This document shows, in pieces, positions 41,872-50,442 of a stretch of DNA of 64,000 nt. The number at the start of each line of letters is the position of its first letter. Within the stretch, counting starts at the first letter, position 1. Made by a program: the position numbers and the translations under genes. A model generated the notes under the pieces. The model had not been told where the DNA came from and did not search any database. It was given only the letters and a program-made list of their open reading frames with translations. Source of the DNA: Clostridia bacterium (GTDB lineage: Bacteria; Bacillota; Clostridia; Christensenellales; Borkfalkiaceae); the NCBI GenBank assembly GCA_017558825.1, contig JAFYTO010000011.1:92012-156011 (forward strand), in the 5' to 3' direction.

Positions 41872-42915
41872 ATGGCTTTATTTCGTTTAAATATTGAATG
41901 GGCTGACCCTAGTAAAGATACAATCGTATATAAATACCCGTTTAAAAAAGGCGGGCGTGAAGTAAATGATAAATCTACGCTTACCGTTCGTGAATCTCAA
42001 TGCGCAGTATTCGTGCATAAAGGTGAGGTTACTGACGTTTTTGGTCCAGGTTTATATAATTTAAAAACTCAAGTATTTCCAATTCTTTCTAAACTTACTG
42101 CTTGGAAATATGGCTTTCAAACTCCTATCACGGTTGACGTGTATTTTATAAACACTAAACAATTTACAGATATTAAGTGGGGAACACAAAACCCTATTAT
42201 TATGCGTGACCCAGAGTTTGGTATGGTTAGAGTGCGCGGCTTTGGTTCATTTGCTTTTAAAGTTGATGACCCAACAATATTCTTAAAAGAACTTTTTGGT
42301 ACCAATTCATCTTACTCATCGCAAGATATTACAGGCTATCTAAAATCAATGCTTATTTCAACTCTTACTGACGCTATTGGCGAAAGTAAAATTTCAGCTC
42401 TTGATTTAGCAGGAAACACGTTAGAGTTTAATGAAATAGTTAAGCGTAAAGTTCAAACAAGTTTTAATAGCATCGGTTTAAAACTTTGCAACTTGGCTAT
42501 TGAAAATATGTCTGTTCCACAAGAAGTAGAAAAAGCGTTTGACGAGAGAACGAAGCTTGGAATTTTGGGCGACAAGACTGACGTGTTAATGAAAGTTTCC
42601 GCTGCCGAAGCTATGAAAGACGCTGCTAAGAATCCAGGAGGCGGAATGGCTGGCGCTGGCGTTGGTTTAGGTGCTGGGCTTGGCTTAGGGCAAATGTTTG
42701 CGGAAGCAATGCGTTCATCTGCTCCTGCAAAAAGCGAAGAAAGAAAAACAGCGGGCGCAATTTGCCCTAGCTGTGGGGCTGGCATAAGCGCAAGTGCTAA
42801 ATTTTGTCAAGAATGTGGTCAAAAAATAGCAAAAAAGGCGTTTTGCATAGAGTGCGGTGCGGAAGTTGGAGCAAGTGCTAAATTCTGCCCTTCATGCGGA
42901 ACAAAACTTAAATAG
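41872..42915 (+). CDS. SPFH-domain protein with double zinc ribbon (YdjI-like)
   Basis: 347 residues. An SPFH/virion-core-like domain covers about 25-245 (ESQCAVFVHKGEVTDVFGPGLYNLKTQ; FGSFAFKVDDPTIFLKELFG; IGLKLCNLAIENMSVPQEVEKAFDERT). A Gly/Ala-rich linker follows, then two CxxC zinc ribbons (ICPSCGAGISASAKFCQECGQ; FCIECGAEVGASAKFCPSCGT). It resembles Bacillus subtilis YdjI, which is recruited to membranes by YdjG/YdjH and binds PspA-type proteins in envelope-stress responses. The YdjG-like gene lies two genes downstream. AAAGGAGG site before the ATG. Confidence 0.85.
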   Translation: MALFRLNIEWADPSKDTIVYKYPFKKGGREVNDKSTLTVRESQCAVFVHKGEVTDVFGPGLYNLKTQVFPILSKLTAWKYGFQTPITVDVYFINTKQFTDIKWGTQNPIIMRDPEFGMVRVRGFGSFAFKVDDPTIFLKELFGTNSSYSSQDITGYLKSMLISTLTDAIGESKISALDLAGNTLEFNEIVKRKVQTSFNSIGLKLCNLAIENMSVPQEVEKAFDERTKLGILGDKTDVLMKVSAAEAMKDAAKNPGGGMAGAGVGLGAGLGLGQMFAEAMRSSAPAKSEERKTAGAICPSCGAGISASAKFCQECGQKIAKKAFCIECGAEVGASAKFCPSCGTKLK

Positions 42916-42934
42916 AGGTTAAAGGAGTATTATT

Positions 42935-43126
42935 ATGGAAAAGAAAATAGATAAAAACACACTTATTATGGAAGCGGTTGAATTAAACCCAAAAGCACCA
43001 GAAATTTTAATGAGCCACGGTATGCACTGCTTAGGATGTGCTATTGCTCACGGCGAAACTATTGAAGAAGCTGCTATGGTTCACGGCATTGACGTTGACG
43101 AGCTTATAAACGAACTTAACGCATAA
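42935..43126 (+). CDS. DUF1858-domain protein
   Basis: 63 residues, the size of a stand-alone DUF1858 domain (related to the N-terminal domain of ScdA/RIC). Pattern: IDKNTLIMEAVELNPKAPEILMSHGMHCLGCAIAHGETIEEAAMVHGIDVDELINELN, with a C-L-G-C pair that in relatives can bind metal or take part in redox or iron-sulfur repair. It sits between the SPFH gene and the zinc-ribbon membrane protein with gaps of 19 and 9 bases. Confidence 0.9.
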   Translation: MEKKIDKNTLIMEAVELNPKAPEILMSHGMHCLGCAIAHGETIEEAAMVHGIDVDELINELNA

Positions 43127-43135
43127 TTAATATTT

Positions 43136-44236
43136 ATGGCTAGTGAGTTTGAAAAGGAATATAATAGCGAGCAATCTAGCGCTCAAACAGTTTATAGTAA
43201 ATGCTCTAATTGTGGGTCTAATATGGTTTTTGACCCTGCAACACAATGTTTAAAATGCGAGCATTGCGGTCAAATAACGGACTTTGAAAAAAGTAACCTA
43301 GTTAAAGAAATAGAGATAGAAGAAGCGTTTAGAAAAGCTGAAAATTGGGATGATGAAGCCGATAGTTACCGTTGCGAAAACTGTGGCGCAGTTGTTATTT
43401 TGCCTCGTGGCGAAATTGCCACCGTTTGCCCATATTGCGCAACTTCACATATATTAAAAAGTGAGGAAATTATAGGGCTTAAACCAAACGTTGTATATCC
43501 TTTTACTATTGATAAAGAGCAGGGCGTAGAAAGGGCTAAAAGTTGGGCAAAAAAGCAAATTTTTGCTCCAAGAAAATTCAAAAAAAGTTTGACGGTTAAT
43601 AACGTGCGTTCTATGTACGAACCGTGCTTTACTTTTGATAGCAGCACTTTTTCAACTTATCACGGACGTGTGGGTAATAGGCGCACTCGCACTGTTGGCT
43701 CCGGTAAAAATAGAAGAACTGAAACTTACATAGTTTGGCGTTATATTTCTGGAACGTATTCGCATAATTTTGATGACGTTATGATTAACGCAGGAACAAC
43801 TTACAGCCAAAAAACGTTAAACAATCTTTTGCCTTTTAATTACGATACCATTAAGGTGTATAATAAAGATTATCTAACAGGTTACGTTGCTCGTAGGTAT
43901 GAGAAACCTATAGAAGAAGCGTGGGGTGAGGCAAAAGGCAATATGGATGCTAAAATTAAAAGCAGCATTATTGCAAGAGAGTATTGTGACGTTGTTGATT
44001 ACGTAAGCGTAAGCACTACTCATAAAGCAGTAACGTACAAGTATGCTTTACTGCCTATACATTTATTACATTTTAGATATAGGAAAAAAGATTACGCTGT
44101 TTGCGTAAATGGAAATACTGGAAAATCAACGGGAAAAACTCCTATTTCTGCTATTCGTGTGGCAATTGCGGTTGCGCTTGGCTTGGCGGCGGTTATAGGG
44201 CTTGGTTATTTGTTTTTTAAATATTTTTATTTGTGA
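43136..44236 (+). CDS. Zinc-ribbon membrane protein (YdjG-like)
   Basis: 366 residues. Two N-terminal zinc ribbons (CSNCGSNMVF..LKCEHCG; YRCENCGAVVI..VCPYC), a central beta-rich domain (about 100-320) and one C-terminal membrane helix (AIRVAIAVALGLAAVIGLGYLFF). Matches B. subtilis YdjG, the membrane partner of SPFH protein YdjI. No clear ribosome binding site, so it may be coupled to the upstream gene nine bases away. Probably forms a membrane complex with the SPFH protein at 41872. Confidence 0.8.
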   Translation: MASEFEKEYNSEQSSAQTVYSKCSNCGSNMVFDPATQCLKCEHCGQITDFEKSNLVKEIEIEEAFRKAENWDDEADSYRCENCGAVVILPRGEIATVCPYCATSHILKSEEIIGLKPNVVYPFTIDKEQGVERAKSWAKKQIFAPRKFKKSLTVNNVRSMYEPCFTFDSSTFSTYHGRVGNRRTRTVGSGKNRRTETYIVWRYISGTYSHNFDDVMINAGTTYSQKTLNNLLPFNYDTIKVYNKDYLTGYVARRYEKPIEEAWGEAKGNMDAKIKSSIIAREYCDVVDYVSVSTTHKAVTYKYALLPIHLLHFRYRKKDYAVCVNGNTGKSTGKTPISAIRVAIAVALGLAAVIGLGYLFFKYFYL

Positions 44237-44274
44237 TTATTTTACGGAATATACCGTTTAATATTGGAGGCTTT

Positions 44275-45138
44275 ATGAAAAATTTGTTAAAAAAATTAGT
44301 TGTGGCGTGCCTTGTTTTAGTTGCTACTTTAACTTTAGGTGCTTGTACTTATAGGGCAGAAGGTAGCGTGTGTCAAGACGTCACTTTTGACATTAACTAT
44401 AAAGATGCTGACGGGCAAGACCAAACTATTAACGCTACTATAACGTTATATAAAACTTTTGCTCCTGAAACGTGCAAAAGAATTCTTTCCGCTGTAAAAG
44501 ACGGCTTCTTAAACGATACTGCTCTCGTTTATAACAAAGACTGTTCTTATATAGTTTTAGGCGATTACGAAGTTGAAAATTCCGAATATAAAAAACTTGA
44601 CTATGAAGGCGAAGGTCTTTATGGTGAATTTACTAGAAACGGGTTTGAGAGTAAGTTAAAGGCAGAAGCAGGTTCGCTTGTTATGCTTAGAGAGCCAGAC
44701 TCTAATAAGGGTTACCCTAAATACGATACTGCAAAAATTAAGTTTGCAATTTTACTTGACGATGCAAGCGTGTTTAGCAATGCCGACTACTGCGTATTTG
44801 GTAAAGTTAAAGCAGATACTGACACGTTAGAAAACCTTGTTGCTCTTCGTGATGAAACTGAAACTGATAAAGACGGCATGCACCACGTTAAATATGTTGG
44901 CGATCGTAATTTAGATACTGATGAAATTGATTATTCTCAAACTTTTGAATACGCTCACGATAACGTAAAAGGCGAATTATACGAATACGTTGACGGTGTT
45001 AAGTCTATAGAAAAAATGCAAATTGAAGAAGGCGAAGAAGACTATGAGTTATTTACCAAATTAACTGAAGCTAGCGACTTTGATTTTGTTGTTATTCCTA
45101 ACACAACAATTACTGTAAAAAACTTCAAAAAAGCGTAA
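44275..45138 (+). CDS. Cyclophilin-like lipoprotein
   Basis: 287 residues from ATG 44275 (GGAGG ribosome binding site; in-frame codons upstream lack one). Signal peptide LLKKLVVACLVLVATLTLGAC with lipobox cysteine C24, processed by Lgt/LspA. The mature part follows the cyclophilin fold: VTFDINYKDADGQDQTINATITLYKTFAPETCKRILSAVKDGFLNDTALVYN, then YCVFGKVKADTDTLENLVALR. The catalytic F-H-R-V-I and Q-x-G-D motifs of active peptidyl-prolyl isomerases are replaced by LVYNKDCSYIVLGDYE, so it may be a folding-binding rather than a catalytic protein. The last 60 residues are acidic. Confidence 0.75.
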   Translation: MKNLLKKLVVACLVLVATLTLGACTYRAEGSVCQDVTFDINYKDADGQDQTINATITLYKTFAPETCKRILSAVKDGFLNDTALVYNKDCSYIVLGDYEVENSEYKKLDYEGEGLYGEFTRNGFESKLKAEAGSLVMLREPDSNKGYPKYDTAKIKFAILLDDASVFSNADYCVFGKVKADTDTLENLVALRDETETDKDGMHHVKYVGDRNLDTDEIDYSQTFEYAHDNVKGELYEYVDGVKSIEKMQIEEGEEDYELFTKLTEASDFDFVVIPNTTITVKNFKKA

Positions 45139-45162
45139 TATAAATTAATATATATTTTTTTT

Positions 45163-45192
45163 AAGGCTAACGTTTAACGTTAGCCTTTTTTA
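45163..45192 (+). terminator. Intrinsic terminator
   Basis: Stem AAGGCTAACG / CGTTAGCCTT with TTTAA loop and T-run, closing the SPFH-cyclophilin transcript. Confidence 0.9.
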
Positions 45193-45262
45193 TTCAAAAC
45201 AATATTTTGCCTGCAAAAACGAATATATTTTATATAATTATTTAAAATGTTTATAAAAATAG

Positions 45263-45291
45263 TTGACAATAAATACTAGTATTTATATAAT
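45263..45291 (+). promoter_or_regulatory. Consensus promoter of the pot operon
   Basis: TTGACA (45263-45268), 17 bases, TATAAT (45286-45291): perfect match to both vegetative boxes. The spacer is an operator-like palindrome. Confidence 0.92.
45269..45286. promoter_or_regulatory. 18-bp palindromic operator in promoter spacer
   Basis: ATAAATACTAGTATTTAT is an 18-base perfect palindrome that exactly fills the space between the -35 and -10 boxes. Binding here would block RNA polymerase. The first gene of the operon encodes an XRE-type repressor, the obvious candidate ligand. Confidence 0.75.
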
Positions 45292-45294
45292 TAA

Positions 45295-45317
45295 TTTGTT
45301 TAGTTTTATTAAACAAA
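45295..45317. repeat. Inverted repeat downstream of -10
   Basis: TTTGTTTA, seven bases, TAAACAAA: perfect 8-base arms around the expected transcription start; second operator or 5' hairpin. Confidence 0.5.
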
Positions 45318-45348
45318 AAGTTTAAATTCTCTAATCTTAGAGGTAATT

Positions 45349-45882
45349 ATGGTATTAGGCGACAAAATTAAAGAGTTAAGGCTTCAATGTGACTTAACGC
45401 AAGAAGAACTTGCAAATAGGTGTGAGCTTACAAAGGGCTATATTTCTCAGCTTGAAAACGACTTAACAAGCCCGTCTATTGCAACACTCATTGACATATT
45501 ATCTGCATTAGGCACTTCACTTAAAGATTTTTTTAGTGAAGAGGAAGAGGCAAAAATAGTTTTTACTGAAAACGATTTTATTGAAAAGCGCACGGAAACT
45601 AGCGTTGCTAATTGGCTTGTTCCAAACGCTCAAAAAAATATGATGGAGCCTATGCTTTTAGAGTTAAACCCTAACAGCGCAACTGAAGAAGACGTTCCGC
45701 ACGAAGGTGAGGAATTCGGTTACGTTTTAGAAGGGGAAATTGTAATTCATTTAGGTAAAAAGAAGTATAGCGTAAAGAAAGGCGAAAGCTTTTATTTTGC
45801 TTCAGATAAAAGTCACTACATAATAAACGTTAGAAAGCAAACTGCAAAGTTCTTATGGATATCTTCACCACCAACGTTTTAA
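45349..45882 (+). CDS. XRE-cupin transcriptional regulator (PuuR-like)
   Basis: 177 residues. N-terminal helix-turn-helix (KIKELRLQCDLTQEELANRCELTKGYISQLENDLTSPSIATLIDILSALG) and a C-terminal cupin (PHEGEEFGYVLEGEIVIHLGKKKYSVKKGESFYFASDKSHYIINV). This combination regulates polyamine genes in many bacteria, the cupin binding the small ligand. It precedes potABCD by 73 bases and very likely represses the operon through the palindrome in its own promoter, relieved by polyamine status. AGAGGTAA site before the ATG. Confidence 0.9.
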   Translation: MVLGDKIKELRLQCDLTQEELANRCELTKGYISQLENDLTSPSIATLIDILSALGTSLKDFFSEEEEAKIVFTENDFIEKRTETSVANWLVPNAQKNMMEPMLLELNPNSATEEDVPHEGEEFGYVLEGEIVIHLGKKKYSVKKGESFYFASDKSHYIINVRKQTAKFLWISSPPTF

Positions 45883-45955
45883 AGAATATATTTACTACTA
45901 AAACACTTTAAAGAAAAAGGCGAAAGTTGAGGCTTTAATATAGAGAGGAGAAAGT

Positions 45956-47488
45956 ATGGCAAAAGAAAAAAGTATGGAAAAAGAAGTTGTAACAAGCAAG
46001 ATTATAGAGCTTATTGGCGTTACAAAAAATTATGACGGAACGCCTGCGGTAAACGATATAAATTTATATGTTAGAAAGGGCGAATTTATTACCTTTTTAG
46101 GACCAAGCGGTTGCGGAAAAACAACAACGCTTAGAATGATTGCGGGCTTTGAAAAACCTACTCAAGGAAAAATTTATTTAAATAGCGTTGATATAACGGA
46201 TTTGCCACCATACAAACGCCCTGTAAACACGGTGTTCCAAAGGTATGCTCTTTTCCCACACCTCAACGTTTATGAAAATATTGCCTACGGTTTAAAATTA
46301 AAAAGAATTAAAACAGCTGGTGTAGATAAAAACGGAAATGAAATAGAAGTTATGGCAAAATACACAAAGTCTGAAATTGCAGAAAAGGTTAAAAAAGCCT
46401 TAAAAATGGTTGACCTTGAAGACTTTGAAAAACGTAGCGTTACAACACTTTCAGGTGGGCAACAACAACGTATTGCCATTGCTCGTGCAATAGTTAACGA
46501 GCCTGAAATTTTGCTTTTAGACGAGCCTCTTGGCGCGCTTGACCTTAAGATGCGTAAGGAAATGCAAGTTGAACTTAAAGCAATGCACGAAAAATTGGGT
46601 ATCACCTTTATTTACGTTACGCACGACCAAGAAGAAGCGCTTTCTATGAGTGATACCGTTGTAGTTATGAAAGACGGTAAAATTCAACAAATAGGCACTC
46701 CTCAAGATATTTACAACGAGCCTAAAAACTCTTTTGTTGCTGACTTTATTGGTGAAAGCAATATATTTAGCGGAACAATGGTTGGCGATAGAAAAGTTAA
46801 ATTTATGAACAAGGTTTTTGACTGTATTGATGATTTTGAGAAAAATGAAAAAGTTGATGTTGTAGTTAGACCTGAAGACGTTGAAATTGTATCCGTTGAA
46901 AAAGGTTCGGTTTCAGGCGAAATTATTAGTTCAATCTTCAAAGGCGTTCACTATCAAATGACGCTTATGGTAGGTAAAACCGAAGTTGAAATTCAATCTA
47001 CTAAATGCTATGAAAAAGGCGAAAAGGTTGGAATTATAATAGCTCATAACAACATTCACATAATGCACAAAGAATTCGTTTCTAACGTGTATGATGGCTA
47101 CATTAACAAAAATAATAAAGTTTGCTTTGCAGACGGAGAATTTGACTGTGACGTTACTCAACTTTATGAAGGCTCTTATTTAGATGATGAAGGCTATTTA
47201 ATTACTAAGACGGGTGAAAAGATTGACCTTACTGACGTTGACGTTAAAGTTGAAGTTGGCTTAAAAGATATAGAAATTATTGATAATGACGTTGACGGCG
47301 ATGCTTGCGGTTCTATTATTTCTATTGTGTACAAAGGTGACCACTATCAAGTTATAATTAGAACTGATGAAGAAGAGGAAGACTTTGTTTGCGATACGGA
47401 ATATACTTGGAACGAAAACGATAGAGTTAGCGTTAAAATTCCAAGCGACAAAATTAAGCTTAAATTAAAAGTGGAGGAAGCAAAATAA
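45956..47488 (+). CDS. potA: Spermidine/putrescine ABC transporter ATPase, extended
   Basis: 510 residues against a usual 350-380. ATPase domain is complete: Walker A GPSGCGKTT, Q-loop FQRYALFPHL, signature LSGGQQQR, Walker B LLLDEPLGALD, H-loop THDQEEA. An insertion (KTAGVDKNGNEIEVMAKYTKSEI) sits before the signature. The extra length is C-terminal: a first TOBE-like unit (VVVRPEDVEIV...SGEIISSIFKGVHYQMTLMV) is followed by a second similar unit (VEVGLKDIEIIDND...CGSIISIVYKGDHYQVIIRT), an apparent internal duplication. Powers polyamine uptake with potBCD. GAGAGGAGAAAG site. Confidence 0.95.
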   Translation: MAKEKSMEKEVVTSKIIELIGVTKNYDGTPAVNDINLYVRKGEFITFLGPSGCGKTTTLRMIAGFEKPTQGKIYLNSVDITDLPPYKRPVNTVFQRYALFPHLNVYENIAYGLKLKRIKTAGVDKNGNEIEVMAKYTKSEIAEKVKKALKMVDLEDFEKRSVTTLSGGQQQRIAIARAIVNEPEILLLDEPLGALDLKMRKEMQVELKAMHEKLGITFIYVTHDQEEALSMSDTVVVMKDGKIQQIGTPQDIYNEPKNSFVADFIGESNIFSGTMVGDRKVKFMNKVFDCIDDFEKNEKVDVVVRPEDVEIVSVEKGSVSGEIISSIFKGVHYQMTLMVGKTEVEIQSTKCYEKGEKVGIIIAHNNIHIMHKEFVSNVYDGYINKNNKVCFADGEFDCDVTQLYEGSYLDDEGYLITKTGEKIDLTDVDVKVEVGLKDIEIIDNDVDGDACGSIISIVYKGDHYQVIIRTDEEEEDFVCDTEYTWNENDRVSVKIPSDKIKLKLKVEEAK

Positions 47489-48285
47489 TGAAAGGACTTC
47501 GCTTTTCAAGAAAGGACTTGTGTATTCCTTACGGTGTATTTTTAGTTCTTTTTGTAGTGTTTCCGTTACTTTTAGTAGTTTATTATGCGTTCACTTCTAA
47601 AACGGGTCAATTTACATTAGAGAACTTTATTTGGTTTTTTACTGACGGCACGTCATTAAAAAACTTGTTTTATAGTATAGGCATAGGTCTTATAACAACG
47701 TTATTTTGCTTGCTTATAGGCTATCCCGTAGCGTTTATACTTTCTAAAATAAAAAGTGCTAAAAAGAGTATTTTATTACTTTTATTTATAATGCCAATGT
47801 GGATAAACTTTGTGTTGAGAGCAATGGCTATGAAAGAAATTTTAACGCTTGTAGGTTTATTTGGCAAGTATAATTATCTTAATACCATTATAGGTATGGT
47901 TTACGATTATTTGCCGTTTATGATTTTACCGCTATATAGCGTTCTTATTAAAATTGATAAAAGTTACGAAGAGGCTGCCTGTGACCTTGGTGCTAACTCT
48001 ATAAAGGTATTTTTATCTGTTACGCTTCCACTTTCTACTTCTGGTATAATTAGCGGTATAACAATGGTATTTTTGCCTTCTATGAGTTGTTACGTTATAA
48101 GTGACACGTTCAGTAACGGCAAAGTAACCATTATAGGTAAACTTATAGAAACTTGGTTTGGTCCTGGCGATAATTGGAATTTTGGCTCTGTAATAGCGCT
48201 TATTATGCTTGTAATAATGTTCGTTACAACACTTATTACAGACGGGCTTTCTAAACGCACTAAAACTAGGGAGGAAGAATTATGA
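47488..48285 (+). CDS. potB: Spermidine/putrescine ABC transporter permease
   Basis: 265 residues, six membrane segments, binding-protein-dependent permease motif EEAACDLGANSIKVFLSVTLPLSTSGIISG (EAA loop). Starts on the potA stop (TAATG), overlaps potC by four bases (ATGA). Shares the LMPMWINFVLRAMAMKEIL segment of PotB. Confidence 0.94.
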   Translation: MKGLRFSRKDLCIPYGVFLVLFVVFPLLLVVYYAFTSKTGQFTLENFIWFFTDGTSLKNLFYSIGIGLITTLFCLLIGYPVAFILSKIKSAKKSILLLLFIMPMWINFVLRAMAMKEILTLVGLFGKYNYLNTIIGMVYDYLPFMILPLYSVLIKIDKSYEEAACDLGANSIKVFLSVTLPLSTSGIISGITMVFLPSMSCYVISDTFSNGKVTIIGKLIETWFGPGDNWNFGSVIALIMLVIMFVTTLITDGLSKRTKTREEEL

Positions 48286-49073
48286 AAAAAGTTTTTTCAG
48301 GTTGTTACCTCGTTTTAGCGTTGGCTTTTATTTACGTTCCTATATTCGTTTTAGTGTTATACAGTTTTACCAATAGCAAAATTATTGGCGACTGGAACGG
48401 TTTTTCATTAAAACTTTATGAAAAGTTATTTACTGATGAAAAGCTTACTAAAATGATACTGGACACGTTGTTTTTAGCAATAGTTGCTGGTTTTATTTCA
48501 ACGCTTTTAGGCACTTTGGGCGCAATAGGTATTTTCTATAATAAAGGCTGGTTTGGCAAAAGTGTAAAGAACGCTTCGCAAATTAACGTTATTAACGCTG
48601 AAATTGTTACAGCAATTTCACTCGCGCTTACTTTTGCGCTCATTGGCATAAATAGAAGTTACGCATCTTTAATTATAGGCCACGTAGCTCTTTGTACGCC
48701 GTTCGTTGTTCTTTCCGTTATTCCAAAGCTTAAGCAAATGGACGGCAGTTTATACGAAGCCGCTTTAGACCTTGGAGCCACTCCAGGAAAGGCACTTTGG
48801 CAAGTAGTATTGCCTGAAATAATGCCGGGCGTATTTAGTGGCTTTATGCTTGCACTTACGCTATCGCTTGACGATTATATGATAACGGCTTATACAAGGC
48901 CATACGAGTTTGATACTATTTCAACTTATGTATATTCAGCGGTTAAAAATCAAAAAAATTCAGCGCTTCCTGCATTGAGGGCGCTTACAACAATTATTGT
49001 TATTATAATGATAATAGTTGTTATAATAATGAATATACAAGCATCTAAAAAATTGCAAAACAATAAAAAGTAG
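48282..49073 (+). CDS. potC: Spermidine/putrescine ABC transporter permease
   Basis: 263 residues, six membrane segments. EAA loop YEAALDLGATPGKALWQVVLPEIMPGVFSG and the PotC-specific LALTLSLDDYMITAYTRP (substrate gate). Heterodimer partner of PotB; potD starts eight bases after its stop. Confidence 0.94.
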   Translation: MKKVFSGCYLVLALAFIYVPIFVLVLYSFTNSKIIGDWNGFSLKLYEKLFTDEKLTKMILDTLFLAIVAGFISTLLGTLGAIGIFYNKGWFGKSVKNASQINVINAEIVTAISLALTFALIGINRSYASLIIGHVALCTPFVVLSVIPKLKQMDGSLYEAALDLGATPGKALWQVVLPEIMPGVFSGFMLALTLSLDDYMITAYTRPYEFDTISTYVYSAVKNQKNSALPALRALTTIIVIIMIIVVIIMNIQASKKLQNNKK

Positions 49074-49081
49074 GAGGGCTT

Positions 49082-50353
49082 ATGAAAATTAAAAACAAAA
49101 TTTTATCTATTATTTTAAGTTTGGCACTTACTTTGCCTTTAATTTCTGTAACAGGTTGTAGTGATGCGGTTACTTTTAGAATAAGCAACTGTGAAGATTA
49201 CATTGACGAAGATTTGCTTGATGAATTTGAAGATTATTACGAAGAAAAAACGGGCACTAAAGTAAAAGTTGAATACGCAACTTTCGGCACGTTAGAAGAG
49301 CTCTACACTAATATTAAGAGGGGAGATGAGTATGACGTTATTTGCCCTTCAGATTATATGATTGAAAAAATGGCGCGTGAAGGAATGCTTAAACCACTTT
49401 CTCTTGACGCTAACGGCACATATAATACTAATGTTTCTCCATTTATTAAAAGTACGCTTGAAAGCGTTACTTGGGGCGAAAACAACGAATATAGCTTAGC
49501 AACTTATGCCGCTGGTTATATGTGGGGTACGCTTGGTTTAGTGTATAATGATAATAAAGTTAGCAGTGTAGAGATGCAGTCTTGGTCGTCACTTTGGGAC
49601 AGTAAGTACAAGTTCACTATTAAAAACAGCATGCGTGACACGTATTTTATTGGCCTTGCAAAGCATTTTAAAAACGAACTTTTATTGGCAAAACAAAGCT
49701 ATGAAAGCGGTGCAATTACTTTAGAAGCTTATAGAGCTCTTTTAAGTGCTTATTTTAACAATAGCGAAACTGACGTTATAAATGCGGTAGAAGCTGAACT
49801 TCAATCATTAAAAACAAAGAGCTGGGGCTTAGAAGTTGATAGCGGCAAAAACGACATTGTTTTAGGCAACATTGATATTTATTTTGCTTGGAGTGGCGAT
49901 GCCGTTTACGCAATGGATGAAGCTGAAGAAGACGGCGTTACGCTTAGATATGAAGTTCCAGAGGAAGGCTCTAACCTTTGGCTTGACGGCTGGTGCATTC
50001 CTGCAACTTCAACAAATGAAGATATTGCAAACGAGTTTATTGAATTTGTTTCTGGCGCAGATGCAGTAAAAAGAAATATGGATTATATTGGTTACGTTAG
50101 CTGCATTGCAGGTAGTGAAATTTATGATTACGTTATTGATAATTACGGCGCTCAAGATGGGCAATACGAGGTTGACCTTGGTTACTTCTTTGGCAACGGA
50201 AACTACGTTGTAAAAACAGATACTTTAGGTAGGCAATTTTCAGCACAATACCCTTCAAAAGAAGTTATAGATAGATGCGTTTTAATGAACTACTTTAACG
50301 ATACCGCAAATGAAAAAATAACTACTATGTGGACAAAAATAAGCGTTGCATAA
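49082..50353 (+). CDS. potD: Spermidine/putrescine-binding lipoprotein
   Basis: 423 residues, longer than the typical 340-370. Signal peptide ending VTGC with lipobox cysteine C26. Solute-binding fold: NCEDYIDEDLLDEFEDYYEEKTGTKVKVEYATFGTLEELYTNI, YDVICPSDYMIEKMAREG, YAAGYMWGTLGLVYN, ligand-site IYFAWSGDAVYAMDEA and LWLDGWCIPATS. A roughly 40-residue insertion around 200-245 (LLLAKQSYESGAITLEAYRALLSAYFNNSETDVI) accounts for the extra length. Delivers polyamines to PotBC. GTAGGAGGGC site. Confidence 0.93.
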   Translation: MKIKNKILSIILSLALTLPLISVTGCSDAVTFRISNCEDYIDEDLLDEFEDYYEEKTGTKVKVEYATFGTLEELYTNIKRGDEYDVICPSDYMIEKMAREGMLKPLSLDANGTYNTNVSPFIKSTLESVTWGENNEYSLATYAAGYMWGTLGLVYNDNKVSSVEMQSWSSLWDSKYKFTIKNSMRDTYFIGLAKHFKNELLLAKQSYESGAITLEAYRALLSAYFNNSETDVINAVEAELQSLKTKSWGLEVDSGKNDIVLGNIDIYFAWSGDAVYAMDEAEEDGVTLRYEVPEEGSNLWLDGWCIPATSTNEDIANEFIEFVSGADAVKRNMDYIGYVSCIAGSEIYDYVIDNYGAQDGQYEVDLGYFFGNGNYVVKTDTLGRQFSAQYPSKEVIDRCVLMNYFNDTANEKITTMWTKISVA

Positions 50354-50402
50354 TAAAAGATAACCACACCTTTTAATTGCAAGGTTAAAAATATGAAAGC
50401 AT

Positions 50403-50436
50403 AAAAAAAGAACTGACTTTAAGTCAGTTCTTTTTT
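50403..50436. terminator. Bidirectional intrinsic terminator
   Basis: Stem GAACTGAC / GTCAGTTC, TTTAA loop, A-run before and T-run after; between potD (+) and the calcium ATPase (-). Confidence 0.92.
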
Positions 50437-50442
50437 AGTTTA

